Below, in pieces: positions 1-9,085 of a stretch of 64,000 nucleotides of DNA; position 1 is the first letter of the stretch; each line of letters begins with the position of its first letter. A model generated the notes under the pieces. That model saw only the letters and a list, made by a program, of their open reading frames with translations. It ran no database searches and had not been told where the DNA came from. A program made the translations under genes and the position numbers. This stretch comes from Streptomyces sp. NBC_01235 (GTDB lineage Bacteria > Actinomycetota > Actinomycetes > Streptomycetales > Streptomycetaceae). The stretch covers positions 5,208,001-5,272,000 of the forward strand of contig NZ_CP108513.1 of NCBI RefSeq assembly GCF_035989285.1. The letters are read 5' to 3'.

Positions 1-9
1 ACCGGACCG

Positions 10-26
10 CCTCCTGACCCAGGAGG
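10..26 (-). terminator. Hairpin after MFS gene
   Basis: A 7-bp perfect stem (CCTCCTG / CAGGAGG) with a 3-base loop lies 4 bases beyond the stop codon of the minus-strand MFS gene. There is no U-tract, which is usual for Streptomyces terminators. The window edge hides the next gene. Confidence 0.45.
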
Positions 27-29
27 TTC

Positions 30-1358
30 TCAGGCCGTCGCCAGGACGGGAACCGTCGGCCTCCGCCGGATCACCAGTGCCATCAGTGCCGCCGCGGCGC
101 ACAACGCCCCCGACGCGTGCCAGACCACGTCGTACGAGCCGAGCGTGTCCCGCGCCACCCCGCCCAGGAAGGCGACCAGGGCCGCGCCGACCTGGTGGGA
201 GGCGAGGACCCAGCCGAAGACGATCGCGCTGTCGTCGCCGTAGTGCTCGCGGCACAGAGCCAGGGTCGGCGGGACGGTGGCGACCCAGTCGAGGCCGTAG
301 AAGACGATGAAGAAGATCATCGGCGGGTGGACGGACGGGGCCAGCAGCATCGGCAGGAAGAGGAGCGAGATGCCGCGCAGCGCGTAGTACACCGCCAGCA
401 GCCGGCGCGGCTCGAAGCGGTCCGTGAACCAGCCGGAGGCGATCGTGCCGACCACGTCGAAGATGCCGATCACCGCGAGGAGCGAGGCCGCTGCCGTGAC
501 GGGCATGCCGTGGTCGTGGGCCGCGGGGACGAAGTGGGTCTGGATCAGGCCGTTCGTCGAGGCGCCGCAGATCGCGAAGGTCCCGGCCAGCAGCCAGAAC
601 GGACCCGTGCGAACCGCCGAGAGCAGCACCCGCAGCGTGCGGCGCGCGGCGCCCTGGACCGGGAGCGGCTTCGGGACGAACTCCGGTGCGCCGTACGGCT
701 TCAGGCCGACGTCCGCCGGGTGGTCGCGCAGCAGCAGCCACACGAAGGGGACCACGGTGAGCGCGGCCAGCGCCACCGTCACGGCCGCCGGGCGCCAGCC
801 GTAGCGCGTGACCATCCACGACAGCAGCGGCAGGAAGATCAGCTGGCCGGAGGCGGAGGCCGCGGTCAGGATGCCGCTGACCAGGCCCCGGCGTTCGGTG
901 AACCAGCGGTCGGTGACCGTCGCCGCGAAGGCCAGCGCCATCGAGCCCGAGCCCATGCCCACCAACAGGCCCCAGTACAGCAGCAGTTGCCAGGCCGCCG
1001 TCATCCACACCGTCAGGAGCGAGCCGACCGAGATGACGGTCAGGGCCACGGCGACCACCCGGCGGATGCCGAAGCGGTCCATCAGCGCCGCCGCGAACGG
1101 GGCGGTGAGGCCGTACAGCGCCAGGTTGATCGAGACGGCCGCGCCGATCGTGCCCCGCGACCAGCCGAAATCCTCATGCAGGGGGTCGATGAGCAGGCCG
1201 GGAAGCGAGCGGAAGGCCGCCGCGCCGATGATCGTGACGAAGGTGACGGCCGCGACGAACCACGCGCGGTGGACGCGGACGCGACCGCGGTCATGGGGGG
1301 CCTTCTGCCCCTCGACGGATGCCGGAGCCTCGGTTGTCTGGGTCACGTCGTAGAGCAT
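30..1358 (-). CDS. MFS transporter
   Basis: This is a 442-residue major facilitator with about 12 hydrophobic helices. The first spans about residues 31-49, and the loop after helix 2 carries the MFS signature as DRFGIRR (about residue 95). It sits in the cytoplasmic membrane, and its sequence style resembles oxalate/formate-antiporter-like carriers. The substrate is unknown. I chose ATG 1358 because GGGAGGAG lies upstream of it; an in-frame ATG at 1379 would add seven residues. It diverges from the GlxA-type regulator 60 bases away, so that regulator is a likely controller (inference). Confidence 0.85.
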   Translation of the reverse strand: MLYDVTQTTEAPASVEGQKAPHDRGRVRVHRAWFVAAVTFVTIIGAAAFRSLPGLLIDPLHEDFGWSRGTIGAAVSINLALYGLTAPFAAALMDRFGIRRVVAVALTVISVGSLLTVWMTAAWQLLLYWGLLVGMGSGSMALAFAATVTDRWFTERRGLVSGILTAASASGQLIFLPLLSWMVTRYGWRPAAVTVALAALTVVPFVWLLLRDHPADVGLKPYGAPEFVPKPLPVQGAARRTLRVLLSAVRTGPFWLLAGTFAICGASTNGLIQTHFVPAAHDHGMPVTAAASLLAVIGIFDVVGTIASGWFTDRFEPRRLLAVYYALRGISLLFLPMLLAPSVHPPMIFFIVFYGLDWVATVPPTLALCREHYGDDSAIVFGWVLASHQVGAALVAFLGGVARDTLGSYDVVWHASGALCAAAALMALVIRRRPTVPVLATA

Positions 1359-1405
1359 CCGATGTCCGTCTCCTCCCATCGAGTGGCCCGAAAGACAGCA
1401 TTCGC

Positions 1406-1411
1406 TAGGAT
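1406..1411 (+). promoter_or_regulatory. -10 element of leaderless glxA-like gene
   Basis: TAGGAT ends six bases before the ATG at 1418, so transcription should begin at or next to the start codon. No Shine-Dalgarno sequence is present, consistent with a leaderless mRNA. Prediction from sequence only. Confidence 0.5.
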
Positions 1412-1417
1412 CGGGCC

Positions 1418-2524
1418 ATGCGTCATCAGGAGAAGGAACGCGCCTTTCGTCCCCACCGCGTCGTCGTCCTCGCCCTCGACGGCCTGCTCCCCTTCGAGCT
1501 GGGCATCCCGCACCGCATCTTCGGCCGCCCCAAGGACGCCGAGGGACGGCACCTGTACGAGGTCGTCACCTGCTCCATCCGGCCACCGGGCCCCGTCCGG
1601 ACCGACGCCGACTTCGCGATCATGGTCGAGCACGGACCGGAGATCCTCGCCACCGCCGACACCGTCGTCGTCCCCGCCTCCTACGAGCTCGGCCCGGTCT
1701 TCGAGGAGGGCGTGCTCACCGACGACCTCGCCGCAGCCCTCGCCCACATCCGGCCCGGCACCCGCCTCGCCTCCATCTGCACCGGCGTGTACGTCCTGGC
1801 CGCCGCCGGCTTCCTCGACGGCCGCCCCGCCACCACCCACTGGGCCGACGCCGACCACTTCCAGGAGCTCTTCCCGAAGATCGACGTCGACCGGGACGTT
1901 CTCTTCATCGACGACGGCGACGTCCTCACCTCCGCCGGTGTCGCCGCCGGGATCGACCTGTGCCTGCACATCGTGCGCCGCGACCACGGCACCGGCGTCG
2001 CCAACGACGTCGCCCGTCGCACGGTCGTACCGCCGCACCGCGACGGCGGCCAGGCGCAGTACATCGAGCGCCCCGTGCCCGATCCGCAGACGGCGACCAC
2101 GACGGGCGCCCGCGCGTGGGCACTGGGCCGCCTCCACGAGCCGATCCAGCTGCGCGACATGGCCGAACAGGAGGCCATGTCCGTGCGGACCTTCACCCGC
2201 CGCTTCCGCGAGGAGGTCGGGATCAGCCCCGGCCAGTGGCTCACCCAGCAGCGCGTCGAGCGGGCCCGGCACCTGTTGGAGTCCAGCGACCTGTCCGTCG
2301 ACCAGATCGCCCGGGACGCCGGTTTCGGCACCGCCCAGTCGATGCGCCAGCACCTACAGGCGGCCCTCGGGGTCACTCCGACGGCGTATCGCCGCACCTT
2401 CCGATCCGGGGGCGGCGGAACGGGAGTCGGCACGATCGAGAGGAACGACAGGAACGAGAGGAACGGGAGCAGCGGGAGCGATGGGAGCAGCGGGAGCTAC
2501 GGCGGGGTGGGCGTTGTGGGCTGA
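1418..2524 (+). CDS. GlxA-family AraC-type regulator
   Basis: A 368-residue transcription factor. Residues about 12-190 form a DJ-1/PfpI-like amidotransferase fold with the nucleophile-elbow motif ASICTGVYVLAAAG (Cys121). Residues about 225-325 form the AraC double helix-turn-helix (MSVRTFTRRFREE and the second HTH near DQIARDAGFG). The conserved family end is at LGVTPTAYRRTF; the last 35 or so residues are a Gly/Ser/Asn-rich tail that overlaps the opposite gene by 171 bp. It probably regulates the flanking MFS genes (inference). The inducer is unknown. Confidence 0.88.
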   Translation: MRHQEKERAFRPHRVVVLALDGLLPFELGIPHRIFGRPKDAEGRHLYEVVTCSIRPPGPVRTDADFAIMVEHGPEILATADTVVVPASYELGPVFEEGVLTDDLAAALAHIRPGTRLASICTGVYVLAAAGFLDGRPATTHWADADHFQELFPKIDVDRDVLFIDDGDVLTSAGVAAGIDLCLHIVRRDHGTGVANDVARRTVVPPHRDGGQAQYIERPVPDPQTATTTGARAWALGRLHEPIQLRDMAEQEAMSVRTFTRRFREEVGISPGQWLTQQRVERARHLLESSDLSVDQIARDAGFGTAQSMRQHLQAALGVTPTAYRRTFRSGGGGTGVGTIERNDRNERNGSSGSDGSSGSYGGVGVVG

Positions 2525-3697
2525 GCGGGCGGCGTGCCGCGCCTCGCCCCACCAGCCGAGCGCGGTCAGCGCCAGCGTCAGGCACACTCCGGCCAGGATC
2601 GCGGTCGACGGCGCCACCACCTGGAGCAGGGCGCCGGCGAGCGATCCCGTCGCCGCGTACCCCGCCCCCGCCGCCGCGTACATGACGGAGTAGCCCGCGG
2701 CCAGCGCGCCCGGCGGAAGGGCCTCGCGCAGGGAGAGGTTGCGGGTGAGCATCGCGCCCGTCTGAAGCGTGCCGCCCACGGCCAGCGCCACCGCGATCCC
2801 GACCGCGTCAGGTGTCAGCGCGGCGAGCGTCACGCAGACCGACGTCCCGGCCATCAGCACCACGCTGCGGGTGCGCAGCAGGCCCGGCCAGGACCGAACA
2901 CCGTAGACGAACCCTCCGAGCCCCCCGCCCACCGCCATCCCGGTCAGCAGCGGCCCGGACCACCCCACCTCGAAGCCCCGCTGTTCGAGCAGCGCCGGCA
3001 GGACGAGTTCGGTCAGTCCGAGCAGCGTCAGACTGGCCGCGCCCGTGACATACACCGGCCAGGCCCCCGCCAGCACCCGCAGCCGCGACCCGCCACTCCC
3101 ACGGCCCCCGCCCCCCGTGTCGTCCGCACCCCAGGCGGCCGGAAGAAGCCACAGGCCCGCGACCGACGACGCCATCAGGGCGGCGGCCAGCAGCAGCGGG
3201 ACACGCGGCGCGACGCCGAGAGCCAGACCGGCGACCGCGGCCGGGGAGGCGGCCCACACCCCGGCCGTCAGCATCGACTCGACGGACAGCGCCTGCGCCG
3301 CCGCCCGCTCCGGAACCAGCGTGGTGAGCAGCGTGCGCAGCCCACCGGTGGCGGCGGCCGGAGCGGCACCGGCGGCGAACGCGAACACGCCGAGGACGGC
3401 GGGATGCGCGCCCGGTAAGCCTCCCAGCCCCGCGAACCCGGCGGCCCCGCACGCGAGACCGACGGCCAGATGCACGCGGGCACGCTCATGCCTCAGACGC
3501 ATCCCGAGCACCGGAGCACCCACGATCTCGCCGATGACATACGCCGCCGCGAGCATCGCGCCCAGCGAGTAGCCGCCAGGCCGCTCGCGCACCAGGAACA
3601 CCAGGGCCAGCGGAGCCATGGCGACCGGCATACGAGCGCCGACAGCGGTGCAGGCCCAGACCAGCACCTGCCTGGAGGCGACATCGCGGTAGCTCAT
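2354..3697 (-). CDS. MFS transporter, second
   Basis: A 447-residue MFS protein with about 12 predicted helices that starts almost directly in helix 1 (VLVWACTAVGARMP). It is likely an efflux permease; the substrate is not recognisable. The membrane core ends near ALTALGWWGEARHAARSA. The remaining 60 or so residues are Ala/Pro-rich then Arg-rich and are encoded opposite the 3' end of the GlxA-type gene, an unusually long tail-to-tail overlap of 171 bp. A minus-strand TACGGT lies six bases before the ATG, suggesting leaderless transcription. Confidence 0.82.
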   Translation of the reverse strand: MSYRDVASRQVLVWACTAVGARMPVAMAPLALVFLVRERPGGYSLGAMLAAAYVIGEIVGAPVLGMRLRHERARVHLAVGLACGAAGFAGLGGLPGAHPAVLGVFAFAAGAAPAAATGGLRTLLTTLVPERAAAQALSVESMLTAGVWAASPAAVAGLALGVAPRVPLLLAAALMASSVAGLWLLPAAWGADDTGGGGRGSGGSRLRVLAGAWPVYVTGAASLTLLGLTELVLPALLEQRGFEVGWSGPLLTGMAVGGGLGGFVYGVRSWPGLLRTRSVVLMAGTSVCVTLAALTPDAVGIAVALAVGGTLQTGAMLTRNLSLREALPPGALAAGYSVMYAAAGAGYAATGSLAGALLQVVAPSTAILAGVCLTLALTALGWWGEARHAARSAHNAHPAVAPAAPIAPAAPVPLVPVVPLDRADSRSAAPGSEGAAIRRRSDPEGRL

Positions 3698-3804
3698 GAA
3701 ACGACCGTAGGGCGCGGCACTGACACCGACCCACGGGTTTTCCAGACCCTGTGGACAACTTCGACGACCTCAACGACCGGGACGACCGGGACGACCGTCC
3801 CCCC

Positions 3805-4854
3805 TCAGAACGTCAGCACCCCCCGCGCCACCCGCCCCGCCTCCGCGTCCGCCGCCGCCTTCTCGAAGTCCTCGACCGGGTAGGTCTGCGTGACGAGTTC
3901 GTCGAGCAGGAGCCGGCCCTCGCGGTACAGCTCGGCGTACAGGGCGACGTCCCGCTGCGGGCGCGAGGCACCGTAGCGGCAGCCCAGGATCGACTTGTCC
4001 AGGAACAGCGACGAGACGAGGAAGGACGCCTCGGCGGTCGCGGCCGGCACCCCGAGAAGCACCGCCTGCCCGTGCCGGTCGAGCAGGTCGATCGCCGCAC
4101 GGATCAGCTCGACCCTCCCCACGCACTCGAACACATGATCGGCACCCGTCGGCAGCACGTCCCGCACGCTCTTCGTCGACGTGAGGAAGTCGGTCGCCCC
4201 GAACTGCCGCGCCGCCGCCTCCTTCGCCGGATTGGAGTCCACCGCGACGATCCGCAGCGCCCCCGCGATCCGCGCGCCCTGGAGCACGTTCAGCCCGATC
4301 CCGCCCGTCCCGATGACGACGACGCTCTCCCCGTACCCCACCCGCGCGCGGTTGAGCACGGCCCCGACCCCGGTCAGCACCCCGCACCCGATCAGCGCGG
4401 CGGACGTCAGCGGGATGTCCTTCGGGATCCGCACCGTCTGCACGGCCTTGACGACCGTCCGCTCGGCGAACGCGGAGTTGGCCGCGAACTGGTACACCGG
4501 GCTCCCCGCGCGCGCGAACGGCTTCTGCGGGCGCCCGATGGCCTGCCTGCACATGGTCGGCCGGCCGCGGTCGCACTCCGCGCAGGTGCCGCAGTTGGCG
4601 AGCGTGGACAGCGCGACATGGTCCCCGGGAACGACATGCGTGACCCCCGCGCCGACCGCCTCCACCACCCCCGCGCCCTCATGCCCGAGGACGACAGGCA
4701 CCGGGAAGGGAATCGTCCCGTCGACGACCGACAGGTCGCTGTGGCACAGCCCGGCCGCCGAGATCGCGACCAGCACCTCGCCCGGCCCCGGATCCCGCAC
4801 CTCCAGATCGTCGACGACCTCCGCCCGCTTCCCGTCGAACACCACGCCTCGCAT
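3805..4854 (-). CDS. Zn-dependent alcohol dehydrogenase
   Basis: A 349-residue medium-chain dehydrogenase/reductase. The catalytic zinc ligands appear as GLCHSD (about residue 37) and GHEGAG (about 60). The structural zinc site has all four cysteines in CGTCAECDRGRPTMC. The Rossmann motif is GTGGIGLNV (about 175), so NAD(H) is the likely cofactor. It resembles class III-type alcohol/aldehyde dehydrogenases. Start ATG 4854 has GGGGAG seven bases upstream and overlaps the acyl-CoA dehydrogenase stop (TGATG), so the two are coupled. It belongs to the catabolic island; the true substrate is unknown. Confidence 0.87.
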   Translation of the reverse strand: MRGVVFDGKRAEVVDDLEVRDPGPGEVLVAISAAGLCHSDLSVVDGTIPFPVPVVLGHEGAGVVEAVGAGVTHVVPGDHVALSTLANCGTCAECDRGRPTMCRQAIGRPQKPFARAGSPVYQFAANSAFAERTVVKAVQTVRIPKDIPLTSAALIGCGVLTGVGAVLNRARVGYGESVVVIGTGGIGLNVLQGARIAGALRIVAVDSNPAKEAAARQFGATDFLTSTKSVRDVLPTGADHVFECVGRVELIRAAIDLLDRHGQAVLLGVPAATAEASFLVSSLFLDKSILGCRYGASRPQRDVALYAELYREGRLLLDELVTQTYPVEDFEKAAADAEAGRVARGVLTF

Positions 4855-6032
4855 CACGCCGCTCCCCTATCCCGTTGTCCCTTGGGCTGCCTGGGCAGGC
4901 CGAGCACGCGCTCGGCGATGATCGTGCGCTGGATCTGGTCCGAGCCGCCGTAGATCGTGTCGGCCCGGGAGAACAGGAACAGGTGCTGCGCGTCGTCGAG
5001 TTCGTACGGCGAGGACGGCGACCAGTCCACCGGTCCGACGCCCGCCGCCGCGCCCCGCACCCGCACCGCCACCTCCCCCAGCCGCTGATGCCAGCCCGCC
5101 CACAGCAGCTTGGCCACGCTCGGCGCGCCAGGACCGCCGGATCCCCCCAGCGTCCGCAACGCGTTCCACCGCATGGTGCGCAGCTCGGCCCACAACCGCA
5201 CCAGCCGATCGCGTACGACGGGGTCGTCGGCCGCCCCCGTCTCGACGGCCGTACGCACCACCCGCCCCAACTCCTGTGCGAAGCCGACCTGCTGGGCGAG
5301 GGTCGACACCCCGCGTTCGAATCCGAGGAGACTCATCGCGACCCGCCAGCCGTCGCCCGCCGCGCCCACGACATGCTCCACGCGCGCGTGCGCCCCCTCG
5401 AAGAAGACCTCGTTGAACTCGCTGGTGCCGGTCAACTGCCGGATGGGCCGCACCTCGATCCGTCCCGGCTGGTCCATGGGGACGAGGAGGAAGCTCAGCC
5501 CGCGATGCCGCGTCGACTCCGGATCGGTCCGCGCCAGCACGAAGCACCAGTCGGCCTCATGCGCGAGAGAGGTCCAGATCTTCTGCCCGGTGATCCGGTA
5601 CGACCGCCCGTCGGGGGCGAGTTCGGCTCGGGTACGCACCCCGGCCAGGTCGGATCCGGCGCCCGGCTCGCTGTACCCCTGACACCAGAGCTCGGTCCCG
5701 GCGGCGACCGGCGGCAGGAACCGGGCCTTCTGCTCCTGCGTGCCATGCGCGAGAAGAGTGGGTGCGAGCAGATTCTCACCGATGTGCCCGGACCGCGCCG
5801 GCGCCCCCGACCGCGCGTACTCCTCGGCCCAGGCGACCTGCTGGGTGAGCGTGGCGGTCCGGTTCCCGTACCCCCCTTCCGGCCACCCGATCCCGATCCA
5901 GCCGGCGGCCCCGAGGGCACGTTCCCAGGCACGGCGATCGGGAACGCTCCCCTTCGGTCCAGCATGCGCCGCAAGCCAGGCACGCGCTTGCGTACGGAAC
6001 TCGTCGTCCTCGGCTGTGAATCCAAACTCCAC
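4854..6032 (-). CDS. Acyl-CoA dehydrogenase
   Basis: A 392-residue FAD-dependent acyl-CoA dehydrogenase that oxidises an acyl-CoA to the 2-enoyl-CoA. Visible motifs are the substrate/FAD-binding CQGYSEPGAGSDLAG (about residues 120-135), WTSLAH, and the C-terminal IYGGSDQIQRTIIAERVLG. The length is normal. I chose GTG 6032 because AGGAG sits at proper spacing; GTG 6038 abuts that ribosome-binding site. It is translationally coupled to the downstream alcohol dehydrogenase. Its style resembles the FadE enzymes of steroid or branched/cyclic acid catabolism rather than housekeeping beta-oxidation (inference). Confidence 0.88.
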   Translation of the reverse strand: MEFGFTAEDDEFRTQARAWLAAHAGPKGSVPDRRAWERALGAAGWIGIGWPEGGYGNRTATLTQQVAWAEEYARSGAPARSGHIGENLLAPTLLAHGTQEQKARFLPPVAAGTELWCQGYSEPGAGSDLAGVRTRAELAPDGRSYRITGQKIWTSLAHEADWCFVLARTDPESTRHRGLSFLLVPMDQPGRIEVRPIRQLTGTSEFNEVFFEGAHARVEHVVGAAGDGWRVAMSLLGFERGVSTLAQQVGFAQELGRVVRTAVETGAADDPVVRDRLVRLWAELRTMRWNALRTLGGSGGPGAPSVAKLLWAGWHQRLGEVAVRVRGAAAGVGPVDWSPSSPYELDDAQHLFLFSRADTIYGGSDQIQRTIIAERVLGLPRQPKGQRDRGAA

Positions 6033-6159
6033 GTCCACCTCCTGAGTCAGGGCGCCGGTAACTCACCCAGGGGCGCGGGGCCGCGTCGATACGCGACTCC
6101 GCCGCGTCCGCAACACACCCGCAGCCGCAGCCGCAGCCGCCGAACACGCCTCCCCCGAG

Positions 6160-7074
6160 CTATTGGGCGTTCGGCCGGTTGCCTTCCCGCGCCGCCCGCG
6201 CCATCTCCTCCAACCGCGCAAGCATCGGCATCGGATCCACCCCCACCGACCCGGGCAGGGACTCCGCGATGGTTTCCGGCGTCCAACCGCCGCAGGCATA
6301 CGCCGAACGCAGTTCCCGCGGCTGCGCCCACACCGCGATCTTCGGCCCCGCCACGGTGTACACCTGCCCGGTCACCCCCGCCTCGCGAGCCCGATCCGAC
6401 AGCAGGTACACCACGAACGCGGCCACGTCCTCCGGCTCCCCGATCTCCGCCAACTCCATGGGCACGCCGGCGGACATCCGCGTACGAGCGACCGGCGCGA
6501 CCGCGTTCGCGGTCACCCCATACCGGTGCAGGCCCAGCGCGGCGCTCCGCACGAGCGAGATGATCCCGCCCTTGGCCGCGCTGTAGTTGGCCTGGGACAC
6601 CGAGCCCTGGTGGTTGCCGCTGGTGAAGCCGATGAGCGTGCCGGAGCGCTGTCCGCGCATCAGCGCCGACGCCGCCCGGAACACGGTGAACGTGCCCTTC
6701 AGATGAGTGGCGACGACCGGGTCCCACTCCTCCTCGGACATGTTGAACAGCATCCGCTCACGCAGGATCCCGGCCACGCACACGACCCCGTCGAGCCTTC
6801 CGTACGAGGCCACGGCCACGTCGACGAGCCGCTGACCGCCCGCCATGGTGGAGATGTCGTCGGCGACGGCGACGGCCTCTCCGCCCGCCGCCACGATCTC
6901 CTTGACGACGGCCTCGGCGACCTCGCTGGTGGGCGCGGCCCCGTCCACACCCACGCCGTAGTCGTTGACGACGACCCGCGCGCCCTCCGCCGCCGCCGCG
7001 AGCGCCACCGCCCGTCCGATGCCCCGCCCTGCTCCCGTGATGGCGACGACCTTGCCGGCCAAGAAGTTCCCCAC
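6160..7074 (-). CDS. SDR family oxidoreductase
   Basis: A 304-residue short-chain dehydrogenase/reductase. The N-terminal NAD(P) motif is GAGRGIGRAVAL (about residues 14-25), and the catalytic Tyr-Lys pair is in NYSAAKGG (about residues 164-171), preceded by the serine of FTSG. The length, with an extra 50-residue C-terminal segment, resembles (3R)-hydroxyacyl-CoA dehydrogenase-type members. A palindromic operator lies 22 bases upstream (7096-7112), shared with the divergent cyclase-family gene. It probably oxidises a hydroxyacyl-CoA in the island's pathway (inference). Confidence 0.88.
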   Translation of the reverse strand: MGNFLAGKVVAITGAGRGIGRAVALAAAAEGARVVVNDYGVGVDGAAPTSEVAEAVVKEIVAAGGEAVAVADDISTMAGGQRLVDVAVASYGRLDGVVCVAGILRERMLFNMSEEEWDPVVATHLKGTFTVFRAASALMRGQRSGTLIGFTSGNHQGSVSQANYSAAKGGIISLVRSAALGLHRYGVTANAVAPVARTRMSAGVPMELAEIGEPEDVAAFVVYLLSDRAREAGVTGQVYTVAGPKIAVWAQPRELRSAYACGGWTPETIAESLPGSVGVDPMPMLARLEEMARAAREGNRPNAQ

Positions 7075-7095
7075 GCCCGGCCCCCTCCCGCAGTT

Positions 7096-7112
7096 TCTGA
7101 CGGACCGTTAGA
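7096..7112. promoter_or_regulatory. Palindromic operator, SDR/cyclase promoter
   Basis: TCTGACGGACCGTTAGA is a 17-bp near-perfect palindrome (one G/T-type mismatch) between divergent genes. The core CTGACggaCCGTtAG has the same 15-bp layout as sites at 13038 and 13127, implying one TetR-like regulator for the island. No such regulator gene is adjacent. Confidence 0.55.
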
Positions 7113-7176
7113 TTTGAGATGTGAGGACCAGGTTGACCCGTCAGTCGGTCGGGGACAAGCCCCGGGGAGGCACGGA

Positions 7177-8103
7177 ATGACACTGCCGGTCGAGTTCCAC
7201 GACATCGCCAAGCGCGTCAACAACTGGGGGCGCTGGGGGGCGGACGACGAGATCGGCACGCTGAACCTCGTCACCGACGAGGTCGTCCGCGCGGCCGTCG
7301 CCGAGGTCCGCACCGGCCGCCGCGTCCCGCTCGCGCTCCCCCTGCGGGAGGACGGCGTGCAGACCGGGCTGATCCCGGGCCGGGTCAACCCGCTGCACGC
7401 CATGGTGCAGATCAACCAGGAGATCTTCGGCCCCGGCACGGTGGCGTGCAGCGACGACGCCGTGACGATGGGCCTTCAGGCAGGCACCCACTGGGACGCG
7501 CTGACCCACGTCTCGCACTCGGGGAAGGTCTACAACGGCCGTCCGGCCGCCTGCGTCACCGCGCACGGCGGGGCCGAGTTCAGCGGCATCGACAAGGCGC
7601 GGCACGTCGTCTCGCGCGGGGTGCTGCTGGACGTGGCACGCGCGCGTGGCGTCGATCGACTGGCGGGCGGGCACGCGGTCACGCCCGAGGACCTGGAGGC
7701 GGCCGAGGAACTGGCCGGTACGCGCGTGCGTGCCGGCGACATCGTGCTCGTAAGGACCGGGCAGGTCCAGGTCTATCTGGCCGGCGACAAGCACGGGTAC
7801 GGCTTCCCCTCGCCCGGACTGTCGGTCCGCACCCCGGAGTGGTTCCACGCGCGCGATGTGGCCGCCGTCGCCAACGACACCCTGACCTTCGAGATCTTCC
7901 CGCCCGAGATCGACGACCTGTGGCTGCCCGTGCACGCGCTCGACCTCGTGGAGATGGGGATGCTCCAGGGACAGAACTGGAATCTCGAAGAGTTGTCCAC
8001 AGCCTGTGGACAAGAGGGCCGCTACGCGTTCCTGCTGTCGGCGATGCCCGAGCCGTTCGTCGGCGGAACGGGAACCCCGGTGGCCCCCGTCGCCGTTCTC
8101 TGA
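7177..8103 (+). CDS. Cyclase family protein (kynurenine formamidase-like)
   Basis: A 308-residue member of the cyclase/KynB-like metal-hydrolase family. The hallmark HWDALTHVSH (about residues 106-115) contains the metal-binding HxxxxxH-type motif; AGDIVLVRTG, and a C-terminal NDTLTFEIFP are also typical. Members hydrolyse amide or lactone bonds, or act on cyclic intermediates. I chose the internal ATG 7177, preceded by GGGGAGG. Divergent from the SDR gene and sharing its operator, it probably acts in the same catabolic pathway (inference). The substrate is unknown. Confidence 0.82.
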   Translation: MTLPVEFHDIAKRVNNWGRWGADDEIGTLNLVTDEVVRAAVAEVRTGRRVPLALPLREDGVQTGLIPGRVNPLHAMVQINQEIFGPGTVACSDDAVTMGLQAGTHWDALTHVSHSGKVYNGRPAACVTAHGGAEFSGIDKARHVVSRGVLLDVARARGVDRLAGGHAVTPEDLEAAEELAGTRVRAGDIVLVRTGQVQVYLAGDKHGYGFPSPGLSVRTPEWFHARDVAAVANDTLTFEIFPPEIDDLWLPVHALDLVEMGMLQGQNWNLEELSTACGQEGRYAFLLSAMPEPFVGGTGTPVAPVAVL

Positions 8104-8542
8104 ACACGACGAATTCCCGAACACCGCGACTCCCTGGACACCGCGCACCCGGACACCGGGAGAAACGTCGGACGGCGGCGCGCGGCTGCCCGCCCCGAGC
8201 ACGGCACCGCGCACCGCCATCCGACTCCGGCGTACTGCCCCGACTCCCCTCGGCCCTGAGGGAACCGACGCCGAATCACGACCCACACTCGGCGAGGGCC
8301 TCCGTCACCGAAGCCCTCGTCGTCCCCTCACGGCGAATCGCTGACCACAAGCGTGATCAAACGGACACGTCACGTCAACACCCGAACGGAGATTTATTAC
8401 TTACACCCCATTTGCGATGGGCGCGCACGGAAGCACAGCCGGGCGCACCGACCCCGGACCGGCCAGGGCCGACAGCGCTTTCTGCGCCTGTGCCCCACAA
8501 CCTGCCGAACCTTCGGCACCGTGCGCCCATCAGGGCGGACGC
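8104..8542. other. Intergenic region between convergent genes
   Basis: There is no convincing gene. The first 60 bases after the cyclase stop hold degenerate tandem units of about 17 bp built on GAACACCGCG/GGACACCGCG. Positions 8349-8415 are locally AT-richer. A short hairpin near 8503 lies just past the minus-strand gene's stop. Candidate reading frames here have no ribosome-binding site or recognisable sequence. Confidence 0.5.
8503..8518 (-). terminator. Hairpin after ATP-binding gene
   Basis: TGCCGAACCTTCGGCA is a perfect 7-bp inverted repeat about 25 bases past the stop of the minus-strand gene ending at 8543. It is short, without a U-tract. Confidence 0.35.
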
Positions 8543-9085
8543 TCAGACCACCTCGAAGGCGAACCCTTCGAACCCTTGGTAGGCCGACTCCCGCACGGCC
8601 ACGCCGTCGCACTGCGCCGCAGTCCCGCACTCCACCGCGCCACCGTGGCCCACCGCGGCCTTGCCGGGCTCGGCGCAGCGGTCCAGTTCACACCAGATCC
8701 GCTTGCCGGCGCCCTCGACGCTCCACCCCCAGCGGTCCGCGAGGCCGTCCACGAGGGCCAGGCCTCGGCCGCCGGTCGCCTCGTCACCGGCGCACCGGGG
8801 CACGGGGGCCCGGTCGCTGGTGTCGGCCACCTCCAGGCGGACGACGGACGGTTCGGCCGACCCGTCGGCCACCCCGCCCGGCAGGGAGAGCCGCAGCACG
8901 GCCGGACAGCCGGTGTGCACCACGGCGTTGGTGACGAGTTCGGAGACGAGCAGGATCAGCGTCTCCGCGAGCGGCTCCTCGTCCCCTATCCCGGACCCGG
9001 CCAGGCGCGAACGGGCCCACCTCCGGGCCCGCCCCACCTCAGCGGGGTCGGGCCGGATCTCCAGCTGCACTTGAAGCACCTGCAC
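8543..9085 (-). CDS. ATP-binding anti-sigma-like regulator
   Basis: A 180-residue protein with a GHKL/HATPase_c fold like RsbW/SpoIIAB. The N box appears as LLVSELVTNAVVHTG (about residues 45-60) and the G box as TGGRGLALVDGLADRWG (about 107-123). Such proteins bind ATP and sequester sigma or anti-anti-sigma factors, sometimes phosphorylating the latter. It starts with GTG 9085. It stands alone, with no sigma factor next to it; a second member at 18229 and the STAS protein at 15450 could be partners (inference). Confidence 0.82.
   Translation of the reverse strand: MQVLQVQLEIRPDPAEVGRARRWARSRLAGSGIGDEEPLAETLILLVSELVTNAVVHTGCPAVLRLSLPGGVADGSAEPSVVRLEVADTSDRAPVPRCAGDEATGGRGLALVDGLADRWGWSVEGAGKRIWCELDRCAEPGKAAVGHGGAVECGTAAQCDGVAVRESAYQGFEGFAFEVV

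Noticed and set aside
117..2693. 858-codon plus-strand open frame opposite the MFS gene
   Set aside because: A shadow frame: rich in Arg/His/Gln/Pro and lacking a domain or ribosome-binding site. The MFS and GlxA genes in other frames explain the region.
6118..6138. GCAGCC triplet-like microsatellite as a regulatory element
   Set aside because: Three short units after the SDR stop; common by chance in 72% GC DNA and not near a promoter.
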